DNA from: DATBMA01 sp036555105
GTDB lineage: Bacteria; Actinomycetota; Acidimicrobiia; Spongiisociales; ZC4RG35
NCBI GenBank assembly: GCA_036555105.1
Contig: DATBMA010000120.1
Location: 1 to 12,221 of the forward strand
Direction of reading: 5' to 3'
DNA: 12,221 bases
Of this stretch, positions 4,945-10,884 are shown one piece after another (position 1 is the first letter of the stretch; each line of letters starts with the position of its first letter). A model generated the notes under the pieces. The model saw only the letters and a list, made by a program, of their open reading frames with translations. It did no database searches and had not been told where the DNA came from. Made by a program: the position numbers and the translations under genes.

Positions 4945-5559
4945 TCACCGACCCTCGAGTTGTTTCCGCAGCCGATCCTGAACCGCGGTGGCAGTGAGAT
5001 CGGAGCGGGACCGCTCCACGAGGGCGCGGGCGACATCGGTGGTCCTCCGCAGGCCATTGGTCATGCCGTCGGGGTAGTCGAGGGAGGCGAGCAGGTCGAC
5101 GATCTGATCCATCGTCTCCATCGCGGTCTCGGCTTGCTCGAGGTTGCCCTCCCGCAGCAGGTCGAGCAATCGCCTGCGCAACTCGCCCACCGCCTCGCCT
5201 AGCCCATGCAGGTAGGGCACGGGGTCGACGCCGAGATCGGCCGGCCCGGGTAGCGGCAGGTGCTTAAAGAGGGCGGCGCTCAGCCGCGCCTCGGCATATT
5301 CCTTGGCTGCGTCGTAGATGAAACCGGCGTGGAGGATGTCCGGATGCTCGGCCAGCGCTGCGTTGACGTCACCCAGGATCGAGCCGGCCTCAGACGCCAG
5401 GCGTTCGGCTTCGCCTAGGTCACCACGGTGCAGCGACCGGATCGAGTTGGCGGACGACCGGATGATCCTGCGGGAGTCGGTGATTCCCCGTTCGCGGGCT
5501 TGGAACCTGTCGTCGAGGACGCGCCGAATCTCGGATTCATGTTCCGAGACGTCGGTCAT
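4945..5559 (-). CDS. Translin/TRAX family protein
   Basis: 204 residues, all helical in character, the usual translin size. Diagnostic segments: AGFIYDAAKEYAEARL (about 78-93), DPVPYLHGLGEAVGELRRRL (112-131), and DYPDGMTNGLRRTTDVARAL with SRSDLT near the C-terminus. In eukaryotes translin and TRAX form the C3PO ring nuclease, which acts on RNA and tRNA fragments. The TRAX catalytic acids have spacings E-x-x-E and D-x-x-x-E; here Glu87/Glu90 and Glu122/Glu126 match both, so nuclease activity is plausible for a homomeric ring (inference). ATG at 5559 has AAGGG 5 nt upstream and sits 1 nt after the stop of the membrane protein gene. Last protein gene of the plsY-galU-moeA-moaC operon; the tRNA-Ala array follows 10 nt later. 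Confidence 0.85.
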   Translation of the reverse strand: MTDVSEHESEIRRVLDDRFQARERGITDSRRIIRSSANSIRSLHRGDLGEAERLASEAGSILGDVNAALAEHPDILHAGFIYDAAKEYAEARLSAALFKHLPLPGPADLGVDPVPYLHGLGEAVGELRRRLLDLLREGNLEQAETAMETMDQIVDLLASLDYPDGMTNGLRRTTDVARALVERSRSDLTATAVQDRLRKQLEGR

Positions 5560-5560
5560 G

Positions 5561-6001
5561 TCAGCCCTTGGCTACGACTCGAACCTGCGGTTCCTCCGGT
5601 GTCACCGAATGATCCGCGAAGTAGCGGCTCGATACCTTCGCAGCCCGCTGAAAGCGCAGCTGGGCGAGCATCGCCAGATATAGGGCTATGCCGGCGTCGA
5701 CCGCCAGGCTGGCCAACAGCCAATTGAGGCTGTCGTACCTCCATGCCAAGACGAGGGTGATGACCGAGAGAGTCCCGAGCACGATCAAGGCGCGGCGGCG
5801 GCGGTTGCGCACGACGTCGCGAGCGCTCGAGCTGCCGGCGTCATATTGGTGACGCTGGACGTCGGCCACCTTGCGGGTGAATTTGTCGAACTCCTGGGTG
5901 GAGGTGAGAGGAGCCTCGCGCCTGCGCCCGAAAACCGAAGGGAGGAGATAGATGCCCCAAACAGCAAAGATCACCAGCGCGGCGATGATGAACGGTTCCA
6001 T
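5561..6001 (-). CDS. Three-helix membrane protein, GlpR-like (gephyrin-like protein receptor)
   Basis: 146 residues from ATG at 6001, which has a strong GGAGGAG 2 nt upstream; an in-frame GTG further upstream would run into moaC and is rejected. Topology: N-terminal helix 4-22 (FIIAALVIFAVWGIYLLP), basic FGRRR, a cytoplasmic-type segment (TSTQEFDKFTRKVADVQRHQ...RNRRRR), two more helices about 71-88 and 93-115, and a short polar tail. This is the plan of the actinobacterial membrane protein encoded beside glp/moeA (mycobacterial Rv0996-like; corynebacterial GlpR), shown in Corynebacterium to be the membrane receptor for the gephyrin-like protein Glp at the division site. Here it is in the same operon as moeA. 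Assignment rests on topology, the post-helix basic motif and context rather than strong sequence identity. Confidence 0.6.
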   Translation of the reverse strand: MEPFIIAALVIFAVWGIYLLPSVFGRRREAPLTSTQEFDKFTRKVADVQRHQYDAGSSSARDVVRNRRRRALIVLGTLSVITLVLAWRYDSLNWLLASLAVDAGIALYLAMLAQLRFQRAAKVSSRYFADHSVTPEEPQVRVVAKG

Positions 6002-6003
6002 GA

Positions 6004-6051
6004 CTCCTCCGTGAGCGCCAGGAGGGTAGCGACCCGCGAAAAGCCGGACAA
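6004..6051 (-). promoter_or_regulatory. Internal promoter and ribosome binding site for the GlpR-like/translin genes
   Basis: In the 55-nt gap after moaC, TTGTCC (6051-6046), a 17-nt spacer and TACCCT (6028-6023) form a vegetative-type promoter, followed by GGAGGAG (6010-6004) and ATG at 6001. It would let the last two operon genes and perhaps the tRNA be expressed separately from the Moco genes. Confidence 0.5.
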
Positions 6052-6056
6052 CAATC

Positions 6057-6530
6057 TCAGCGGCGCCAGCTGCCGGTCCGGCCCCCCTCCTTGCTGACCA
6101 GGCGGATGGGGCCGATCTCGACACCCCTCTCCAAGCCTTTCACCATGTCGTATAGGGCGAGGCATGCCGCCGCCACGGCGGTCATCGCCTCCATCTCCAC
6201 GCCGGTCCGGGCAGTGGTGGTGACGGCGGCGGCGATGAGAGCGCCCTCCTCGACCTGGGTGATCTCCACCTCGACCGAGTCCAACGAGAGCGGGTGAGCC
6301 AGGGGAATCAGGTCAGGGGTCTTCTTGGCGGCCATGATCCCGGCCAGCCTCGCCACGGCGGTGGCGTCACCCTTAGGCAGGGCCCCGGAGAACAATCGCT
6401 CGGCCACCTCCGGCCCCAGCCTCACGGTTCCCTCCGCCACCGCCTTCCGTCGGGTCACCTCCTTGTCGCCGACGTCGACCATCCGGGCATCGCCCGCCTC
6501 GGTGAGATGGGGGAACCCGGGATCGGTCAC
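6057..6530 (-). CDS. moaC: Cyclic pyranopterin monophosphate synthase MoaC
   Basis: 157 residues. MoaC converts 3',8-cyclo-GTP (the MoaA product) to cyclic pyranopterin monophosphate in the first stage of molybdenum cofactor synthesis. Family motifs: ARMVDVGDKEVTRRKAVAEG near the N-terminus, LPKGDATAVARLAGIMAAKK, TPDLIPLAHPLSLDSVEVEI (the usual Cys of LIPxCHPL is Ala here), TARTGVEMEAMTAVAAACLA and LYDMVKGLERGVEIGPIRLV ending in SKEGGRTGSW. Start is GTG at 6530, overlapping the moeA stop as GTGA, because family similarity begins about 10 residues in. Longer upstream in-frame sequence is moeA in another frame. moaA is not in the window. Confidence 0.97.
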   Translation of the reverse strand: MTDPGFPHLTEAGDARMVDVGDKEVTRRKAVAEGTVRLGPEVAERLFSGALPKGDATAVARLAGIMAAKKTPDLIPLAHPLSLDSVEVEITQVEEGALIAAAVTTTARTGVEMEAMTAVAAACLALYDMVKGLERGVEIGPIRLVSKEGGRTGSWRR

Positions 6531-7756
6531 TCGGCCGCCACCTCGGTCCGGCTCTCGGGCAGTCGGAACAACTCGATGGCCACCTCGGCTCCGTCCTCGA
6601 TTGCCTCCACCCCTCGAGGCACCACCGCAAACGCATCGGCCGCCGCCAAAGCCGAAAGCACATTCGATCCCTGATCGCCGGACGGCTCCACCCAGCTGCC
6701 GGCCTCGTCTTCCCAGGTACGAACCCTGACGAACACCGTCCGGCCACCCTCGGTGGCGATGCGGCCACGCGACCTGGCAGTGCGACGGGCACGGAACAAG
6801 ACCTCGCTTCCCATCATCGCCAACAACGCCGGCCGGGCCATCTGTTCGAACGCGACCAGGACAGACACAGGATTGCCCGGCAACCCGAAGAAGGGCGTCG
6901 AACCTATCCGCCCGAACACCACCGGCTTGGCCGGCTGCATGGCCACCTTCCACAGATAGACCTCCCCCAGCTCCTCCACTGCCTTCTTGACGAGGTCGTA
7001 CTCACCCATCGAGACTCCCCCCGAGGTCAGGACCATGTCGGCCGACCCGGCAGCCTCCGCCAAGACCGAGCGCACGGACTCGTAGTCATCCTTGACCACG
7101 CCGAAGTCGACCACCTCCGCCCCCATCTCGTCCAACAGGGCAGCCAGCATCGGGCCGTTGCTGTTCCTGATGCTTCCTGGCGGCAGCTCGCGAGTCGACG
7201 CCGGCACCAACTCGTCGCCGGTGGCGCAGATCGCAACCCTGGGGCGGCGGAAGACCGGAACCGGGTCGAGACCAAGGGTGGCCAGGACCGCGATGTGAGG
7301 TGGCGACAGCCTCGTGCCGGCAGCGAAGACCTTCGTGCCGCCGGCGACATCTCCGCCGGCCCGGCGCACGGCGGTCCCGGAGGCGACCGGCACCAGCACC
7401 CGCACTCGACCAGAAAGCGGCTCGGTGTCCTCGACCCTGACGACGGCGTCCGCCCCGGGCGGGATGGGAGCCCCGGTCATGATCCTGATTGCCTGCCCTG
7501 GCTCTACCCGGCTCCTGGGGGCAACTCCCGCCGGGAGGTCTCCCACCACTTGAAGCTCCACCGGCGCCGTCGCAGTATCCCCAGCCAGGATGGCGTATCC
7601 GTCCATGGCAGAGTTGTCGAATGGGGGGACGGGCTCCGGGGCGACCGCCTCCTCGGCCAGCACCAGGCCCGAGGCCTCCCTGAGAGGTACCTGCACCACC
7701 GGAAGTCGTCGGATGTGGCCGAGGACCAGCCGCTGAGCCTCAGGTAGCGGCGTCAT
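6527..7756 (-). CDS. moeA: Molybdopterin molybdotransferase MoeA / gephyrin-like Glp
   Basis: 409 residues. MoeA inserts molybdate into adenylylated molybdopterin. The landmarks and catalytic acids are intact: PPFDNSAMDGYA (Asp52), RIMTGAPIPPGADAVVRVE (Thr94), ICATGDELVP (Glu182), SNGPMLAALL, VVKDDYESV, TSGGVSMGEYDLVKKAV (Asp254) and FFGLPGNPVSVLVAFEQMARP. The C-terminal domain IV follows. In Actinobacteria the MoeA paralogue encoded next to galU and the GlpR membrane protein (Glp) works in cell division with FtsZ; this copy has that neighbourhood and also moaC immediately downstream, so it may serve Moco synthesis, division, or both. ATG at 7756 overlaps the galU stop as ATGA; the end overlaps moaC as GTGA. 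Confidence 0.95.
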   Translation of the reverse strand: MTPLPEAQRLVLGHIRRLPVVQVPLREASGLVLAEEAVAPEPVPPFDNSAMDGYAILAGDTATAPVELQVVGDLPAGVAPRSRVEPGQAIRIMTGAPIPPGADAVVRVEDTEPLSGRVRVLVPVASGTAVRRAGGDVAGGTKVFAAGTRLSPPHIAVLATLGLDPVPVFRRPRVAICATGDELVPASTRELPPGSIRNSNGPMLAALLDEMGAEVVDFGVVKDDYESVRSVLAEAAGSADMVLTSGGVSMGEYDLVKKAVEELGEVYLWKVAMQPAKPVVFGRIGSTPFFGLPGNPVSVLVAFEQMARPALLAMMGSEVLFRARRTARSRGRIATEGGRTVFVRVRTWEDEAGSWVEPSGDQGSNVLSALAAADAFAVVPRGVEAIEDGAEVAIELFRLPESRTEVAAE

Positions 7757-8547
7757 CGACCTGCCTCCGGCGACAGCAGGGTTCCACCTAGCTCGACCGT
7801 GGCCTCAACCAATCCCTGCGGCGTACCCACGTCGAGCAGGTCCTGGGTTGCGATCCATGCCCGACAGCGGCCGGCCCGACCCAGACGGTCGATCGCATCG
7901 GTCAGCTGGATCTCGCCATCGACCCCGGGACGGGCTCCTTCCAGCAGGTCGAACACGTCGGGAGTGAAGAGGTATCGGCCAATCAGCCCGAGGCGCGAGG
8001 GGGCGTCGGCCGGGCCGGGCTTCTCGATCGCCCCGGCTACCTCGACCACAGGGCCGTCGGCATTGGCGCCGTTGAGATCGACCACCCCGTACCGGGAGAG
8101 GTACTCATCGCTGAGATGGCGGACGCAGACCACGGAGACATCGTCATCGCCTGCAGCGTCAGCCAGTGAGCCGAGCACGTCTCCTCCCGGGCGCACGATG
8201 TTGTCGGCCAGCAGGCAGAAGAACGGGCGGTCGGCCACCAGTTCCCTCGCCTCCCAGACCGCATGGCCCAGTCCCCGCGGCACCGATTGCACGACCGGGC
8301 GAACGTGGATCTGCTCCAAACCTGGCAGCGCCCCCTCCACCGTGAAGTGGTTGTAGACCTGCTGGCCGGCGTCCAGGTCGACCACGATCACGGCTTCGGT
8401 CGCACCGGCCCGAGCCGCCTCTTCGACCGCGTACTGAATGGCGGGCCGATCGACCACCGTCACCAGCGCCTTCGGAACCACACGAGTGGCAGGGCGGAGC
8501 CGGGTGCCGCGGCCCGCGGCAGGGATGACAGCCACCTCTACGTTCAA
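7753..8547 (-). CDS. galU: UTP--glucose-1-phosphate uridylyltransferase (GalU type)
   Basis: 264 residues from TTG at 8547, which overlaps the plsY stop as TTGA and has AAGGTGG a few nt upstream. GTG at 8535, four codons in, is the alternative. It makes UDP-glucose for envelope polysaccharides and glycolipids. Motifs: VIPAAGRGTRLRPATRVVPK (nucleotide loop and catalytic Lys), VDRPAIQYAVEEAARAGA, VVQSVPRGLGHAVWEA, FFCLLADNIV, AIEKPGPADAPSRLGLIGRY and DGEIQLTDAIDRL, all GalU-like rather than RmlA-like. It is somewhat shorter than the usual 290-300. The position beside moeA/glp matches other actinobacteria. The exact sugar/nucleotide preference is inferred. Confidence 0.92.
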   Translation of the reverse strand: MNVEVAVIPAAGRGTRLRPATRVVPKALVTVVDRPAIQYAVEEAARAGATEAVIVVDLDAGQQVYNHFTVEGALPGLEQIHVRPVVQSVPRGLGHAVWEARELVADRPFFCLLADNIVRPGGDVLGSLADAAGDDDVSVVCVRHLSDEYLSRYGVVDLNGANADGPVVEVAGAIEKPGPADAPSRLGLIGRYLFTPDVFDLLEGARPGVDGEIQLTDAIDRLGRAGRCRAWIATQDLLDVGTPQGLVEATVELGGTLLSPEAGR

Positions 8548-9149
8548 CTTGCCACCTTCGCCTCGGTTCGCTTGGCCAGGCGCTCGATGTTGGCGCGATG
8601 ACGCCAGACAACCAAGACGACTATCAACGACCAAAGCACTAGCGCCCAGCCCCTCACGCCCTGCCAGAACGAAAGAGGTATCGAGGCTGCCAGGGCCACC
8701 AGCGTGGCCAGGGAGGGAGTCCGGCTCAGGCGGGTGACCAGCGCCCAGATCACCGCGGTCACTATCGCCGCCAGTGGCACGACATAGGTGAGCACACCCA
8801 TGGTGGTGGCCATTCCTTTTCCGCCCTTGAACTTCGTGTATATCGGGAAGCAGTGGCCTAGCACCGCCGCCAGTCCCGTGGCCATCACCCACACACTGGC
8901 CGGCGGCACCTGCCCGGTCAGGAACGAGGCGGCCGCGACCGCGATCACCCCCTTGACGGCGTCGCCGATGAAGACGAGGACGGCAGGTACCGTGCCGATG
9001 GTGCGGAGGACGTTCGAGGCGCCGGGGTTGCCGCTCCCCTCCTGGCGGATGTCGACACCACGCATGGCAGCCACCACCAGGGCAAAGTCGACGCTGCCCA
9101 GCAGGTAGCCGATCAGTAGCGAGAGCGGGCCGGCAACGGCCAGGACCAC
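8544..9149 (-). CDS. plsY: Glycerol-3-phosphate acyltransferase PlsY
   Basis: 201 residues, typical for PlsY. This membrane enzyme transfers the acyl group from acyl-phosphate to glycerol-3-phosphate, making lysophosphatidic acid for phospholipids. Three signature loops are present: EGSGNPGASNVLR (usual GSGNxGATN, with Ser for Thr), FIGDAVKG, and GHCFPIYTKFKGGKGMAT. Five or so hydrophobic helices separate them, starting with LAVAGPLSLLIGYLLGS. The GTG at 9149 is chosen because the family starts directly with the first helix and a TANNNT hexamer lies 7 nt upstream; the reading frame stays open further upstream, but that part is antisense to fmdB. First gene of the operon running to the translin gene. 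Confidence 0.95.
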   Translation of the reverse strand: MVLAVAGPLSLLIGYLLGSVDFALVVAAMRGVDIRQEGSGNPGASNVLRTIGTVPAVLVFIGDAVKGVIAVAAASFLTGQVPPASVWVMATGLAAVLGHCFPIYTKFKGGKGMATTMGVLTYVVPLAAIVTAVIWALVTRLSRTPSLATLVALAASIPLSFWQGVRGWALVLWSLIVVLVVWRHRANIERLAKRTEAKVAS

Positions 9150-9156
9150 CCGCGTG

Positions 9157-9162
9157 AGTCTA
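9157..9162 (-). promoter_or_regulatory. -10-like hexamer of a probable leaderless plsY operon promoter
   Basis: TAGACT on the minus strand, 7 nt (CACGCGG) before the GTG start of plsY, with no Shine-Dalgarno. It would drive the whole plsY-galU-moeA-moaC run. No recognisable -35. Confidence 0.5.
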
Positions 9163-9199
9163 CGCCCGATGGGGAATGGCTCCAGGGCAGCGCCGGTTT

Positions 9200-9205
9200 T
9201 ATCAT
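9200..9205 (+). promoter_or_regulatory. Possible -10 element of fmdB
   Basis: TATCAT, 32 nt before the ATG of fmdB, in the divergent region with plsY. The likely leader would be about 25 nt yet contains no Shine-Dalgarno, so this is tentative. Confidence 0.3.
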
Positions 9206-9237
9206 GACGTCGCCGTCCACCCTGTGAGCCGTCCGGC

Positions 9238-9525
9238 ATGCCCACATACGAATATGTCTGTAAGAACTGCGGAAAGCGCTTCGACGTCTTCCAGCCGTTT
9301 TCCGCAAAGGCGCTCAAGCGCCACGACGAGTGCGGGGGCGAGGTGCAACGCGTGATCCATCCCCGTGGGATCGTGTTCAAAGGATCAGGGTTCTACGCCA
9401 CCGACTCCCGCAGCAAGGCAGCCACCGTTGCCACCGCCACCAGCGAGAAGTCGAAGACCACTGAGAAGTCCCAGTCGTCGGGCGACTCCGACAAGGGCAC
9501 GAGCTCCTCGTCCGATCCCGACTGA
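9238..9525 (+). CDS. FmdB family zinc-ribbon protein
   Basis: 95 residues. MPTYEYVCKNCGKRFDVFQP is the standard FmdB/CxxC_CXXC_SSSS zinc-ribbon start; the second knuckle reads RHDECGGEVQRVIHP, with His replacing the first Cys of the second CxxC, a variant that keeps a Cys3His zinc site plausible. GIVFKGSGFYATD is the usual end of the domain. After residue 60 comes a low-complexity Ser/Thr/Lys/Asp tail. The family was named for a proposed regulator of amidase/formamidase genes, but its real function is unsettled. ATG at 9238 has no Shine-Dalgarno. The stop shares one base with the mtnP start (TGATG), so the two are translationally coupled. Confidence 0.9.
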   Translation: MPTYEYVCKNCGKRFDVFQPFSAKALKRHDECGGEVQRVIHPRGIVFKGSGFYATDSRSKAATVATATSEKSKTTEKSQSSGDSDKGTSSSSDPD

Positions 9526-10307
9526 TGATCGGAGTATTCGGCGGCACCGGCTTCTACCAGTTGGTGGCGGATGCAAGGGAGGTCGAGGTCGACACCCCCT
9601 ACGGCCCCCCATCGGACAAGTTCCTGGTCGGGGAGATTGAAGGGGTCGAGGTGGCATTCCTCCCCCGACATGGCCGCGACCACAGCATCCCCCCTCACCA
9701 GATCAACTACCGAGCGAACTTGTGGGGGATGAAGGAGCTCGGCGTCAAGCGCATCATCGGCCCCTCGGCGGCGGGCTCGCTGGCGGTCGAGATGGAGCCC
9801 GGACATCTGGTGGTGCCAGACCAGCTGGTCGACAGGACCTGGGGCCGGGCTTCGACTTTCTACGACGGGCCCAAGACCGTGCATGTCTCGTACGCCGACC
9901 CGTATTGCGCCGAGTTGCGCCCGCTGGCGGTGGAGTCATGCCGGAGGGCGGGCGCCACTGTCCACGACGGGGGAACGACGGTCGTGATCCAGGGACCCCG
10001 TTTCTCCACCCGGGCCGAGTCTCGCTGGTTCGCAGATGCAGGGTTCCAGGTCATCAACATGACCCAGTTGCCCGAGTCCTACCTCGCCAGGGAGCAGGAG
10101 ATCTGTTACGCCAATGTCTCGGTCATCACCGACTACGACGTCGGAGTGGCTGAGGGTGACCGACCGGTGACCCACCACCAGGTGATGGAACTGTTCGAGC
10201 AGACCTTGGGAACGCTGAAGCAGGCCCTCACCGAGTTCATCCCCCGTGCCGCCGGCACTCCACGACTGTGCGAGTGCGCCCACGCCCTGTCTGGCGCCGT
10301 CGGCTAG
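9525..10307 (+). CDS. mtnP: S-methyl-5'-thioadenosine phosphorylase
   Basis: 260 residues of the purine nucleoside phosphorylase-II family. It cleaves methylthioadenosine with phosphate to adenine and methylthioribose-1-phosphate, salvaging the by-product of polyamine and related SAM reactions. Motifs: GVFGGTGFY (6-11, phosphate loop), LPRHGRDHSIPPHQINYRAN (48-64), GPSAAGSL, VIQGPRFSTRAESRWF (phosphate/ribose contacts), VINMTQLPESYLAREQEICY, and ITDYDVG, whose Asp residues are those that select 6-aminopurines in MTAP rather than inosine/guanosine. A methylthioinosine-specific variant remains possible but the TDYD supports MTAP. ATG overlaps the fmdB stop by one base. Confidence 0.94.
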   Translation: MIGVFGGTGFYQLVADAREVEVDTPYGPPSDKFLVGEIEGVEVAFLPRHGRDHSIPPHQINYRANLWGMKELGVKRIIGPSAAGSLAVEMEPGHLVVPDQLVDRTWGRASTFYDGPKTVHVSYADPYCAELRPLAVESCRRAGATVHDGGTTVVIQGPRFSTRAESRWFADAGFQVINMTQLPESYLAREQEICYANVSVITDYDVGVAEGDRPVTHHQVMELFEQTLGTLKQALTEFIPRAAGTPRLCECAHALSGAVG

Positions 10308-10341
10308 AAGCGCACCCCTGTAAGCCGCAGGCCGGCGCCGA

Positions 10342-10347
10342 TACGTT
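10342..10347 (+). promoter_or_regulatory. -10-like hexamer of a probable leaderless promoter (SAF protein)
   Basis: TACGTT, 6 nt (CAACTG) before the GTG at 10354, in the 46-nt gap after mtnP; no Shine-Dalgarno is present. The hexamer is identical to the one before the DUF192-like gene. Confidence 0.45.
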
Positions 10348-10353
10348 CAACTG

Positions 10354-10884
10354 GTGTATTGGCTTGCCCGGCCGCCCGTCTTCCGGCGGGTGGCTGCCAC
10401 CTTCGTGATGACCGTGGCACTGTTAGTGGGGCTTCGGCGACCCCCGACGGTCGACTTCCCATTTTCGGCGATCGAAATCGCTCCCGGATCCGTGGTTTCC
10501 CAGGAGATGGTCGAGTTGCGATCGATCGCGGCCGGTTTCATCGAGCCAAGCGATCCGGTCGGCAGCCGGGCCTTGGTGCCTATAGCGGCGGGGCGCCCTC
10601 TGACCGCCGAGGTGATCGGGCCCGACCCAGGGGTGCCAGCCGGCTGGTGGGCCTTGGATCTTCCGGTTCCGCCCGGCCTGACCGCGGGCAGCCCCGTACA
10701 AGTGGTGATCAGCCCGATCCAGGACGAGGCGGCGGTGGCGGTGCCAGGGGTAGCAGTGGTGTCTGGGGGCGCCAACCAGCTCGGAGAGAACACGGCGATG
10801 GTGGCGGTGCCGGGAAGTCGGGCCGTCCTCGTGGCGGTGGCGGCTCGTGACAGCCGTGTCACCGTTCTTTTGGGAACCGGCTAG
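10354..10884 (+). CDS. Membrane-anchored SAF-domain protein (CpaB/FlgA-like)
   Basis: 176 residues from GTG at 10354. A short basic N-terminus (RPPVFRR) leads into a single helix at about 12-28 (VAATFVMTVALLVGL), then a SAF domain: IEIAPGSVVSQEMVELRSIAAGFI...SDPVGSRALVPIAAGRPLTAEVIGP is the characteristic pattern of CpaB/RcpC and FlgA pilus/flagellar base proteins. The C-terminal part has VPPGLTAGSPVQVVIS and repeated Val/Ala strands, like the following CpaB beta domain. It probably sits outside the membrane. No other pilus genes are nearby; SAF proteins next to fmdB and mtnP occur in other actinobacteria, where their role is unknown. Its TAG stop interlocks with the convergent uppP stop. Confidence 0.75.
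   Translation: MYWLARPPVFRRVAATFVMTVALLVGLRRPPTVDFPFSAIEIAPGSVVSQEMVELRSIAAGFIEPSDPVGSRALVPIAAGRPLTAEVIGPDPGVPAGWWALDLPVPPGLTAGSPVQVVISPIQDEAAVAVPGVAVVSGGANQLGENTAMVAVPGSRAVLVAVAARDSRVTVLLGTG

Noticed and set aside
4631..4981. Plus-strand open frame across the tRNA and repeats
   Set aside because: Its translation (VRGFEPLASS...) is the usual artefact of reading a tRNA gene backwards, and its internal repeats are just the 70-nt DNA repeat.
6002..6124. Longer start for the GlpR-like membrane protein (to 6124)
   Set aside because: The extra 41 residues read back through the moaC end in another frame and are non-conserved in style; ATG 6001 has a strong ribosome site and starts at the first helix.
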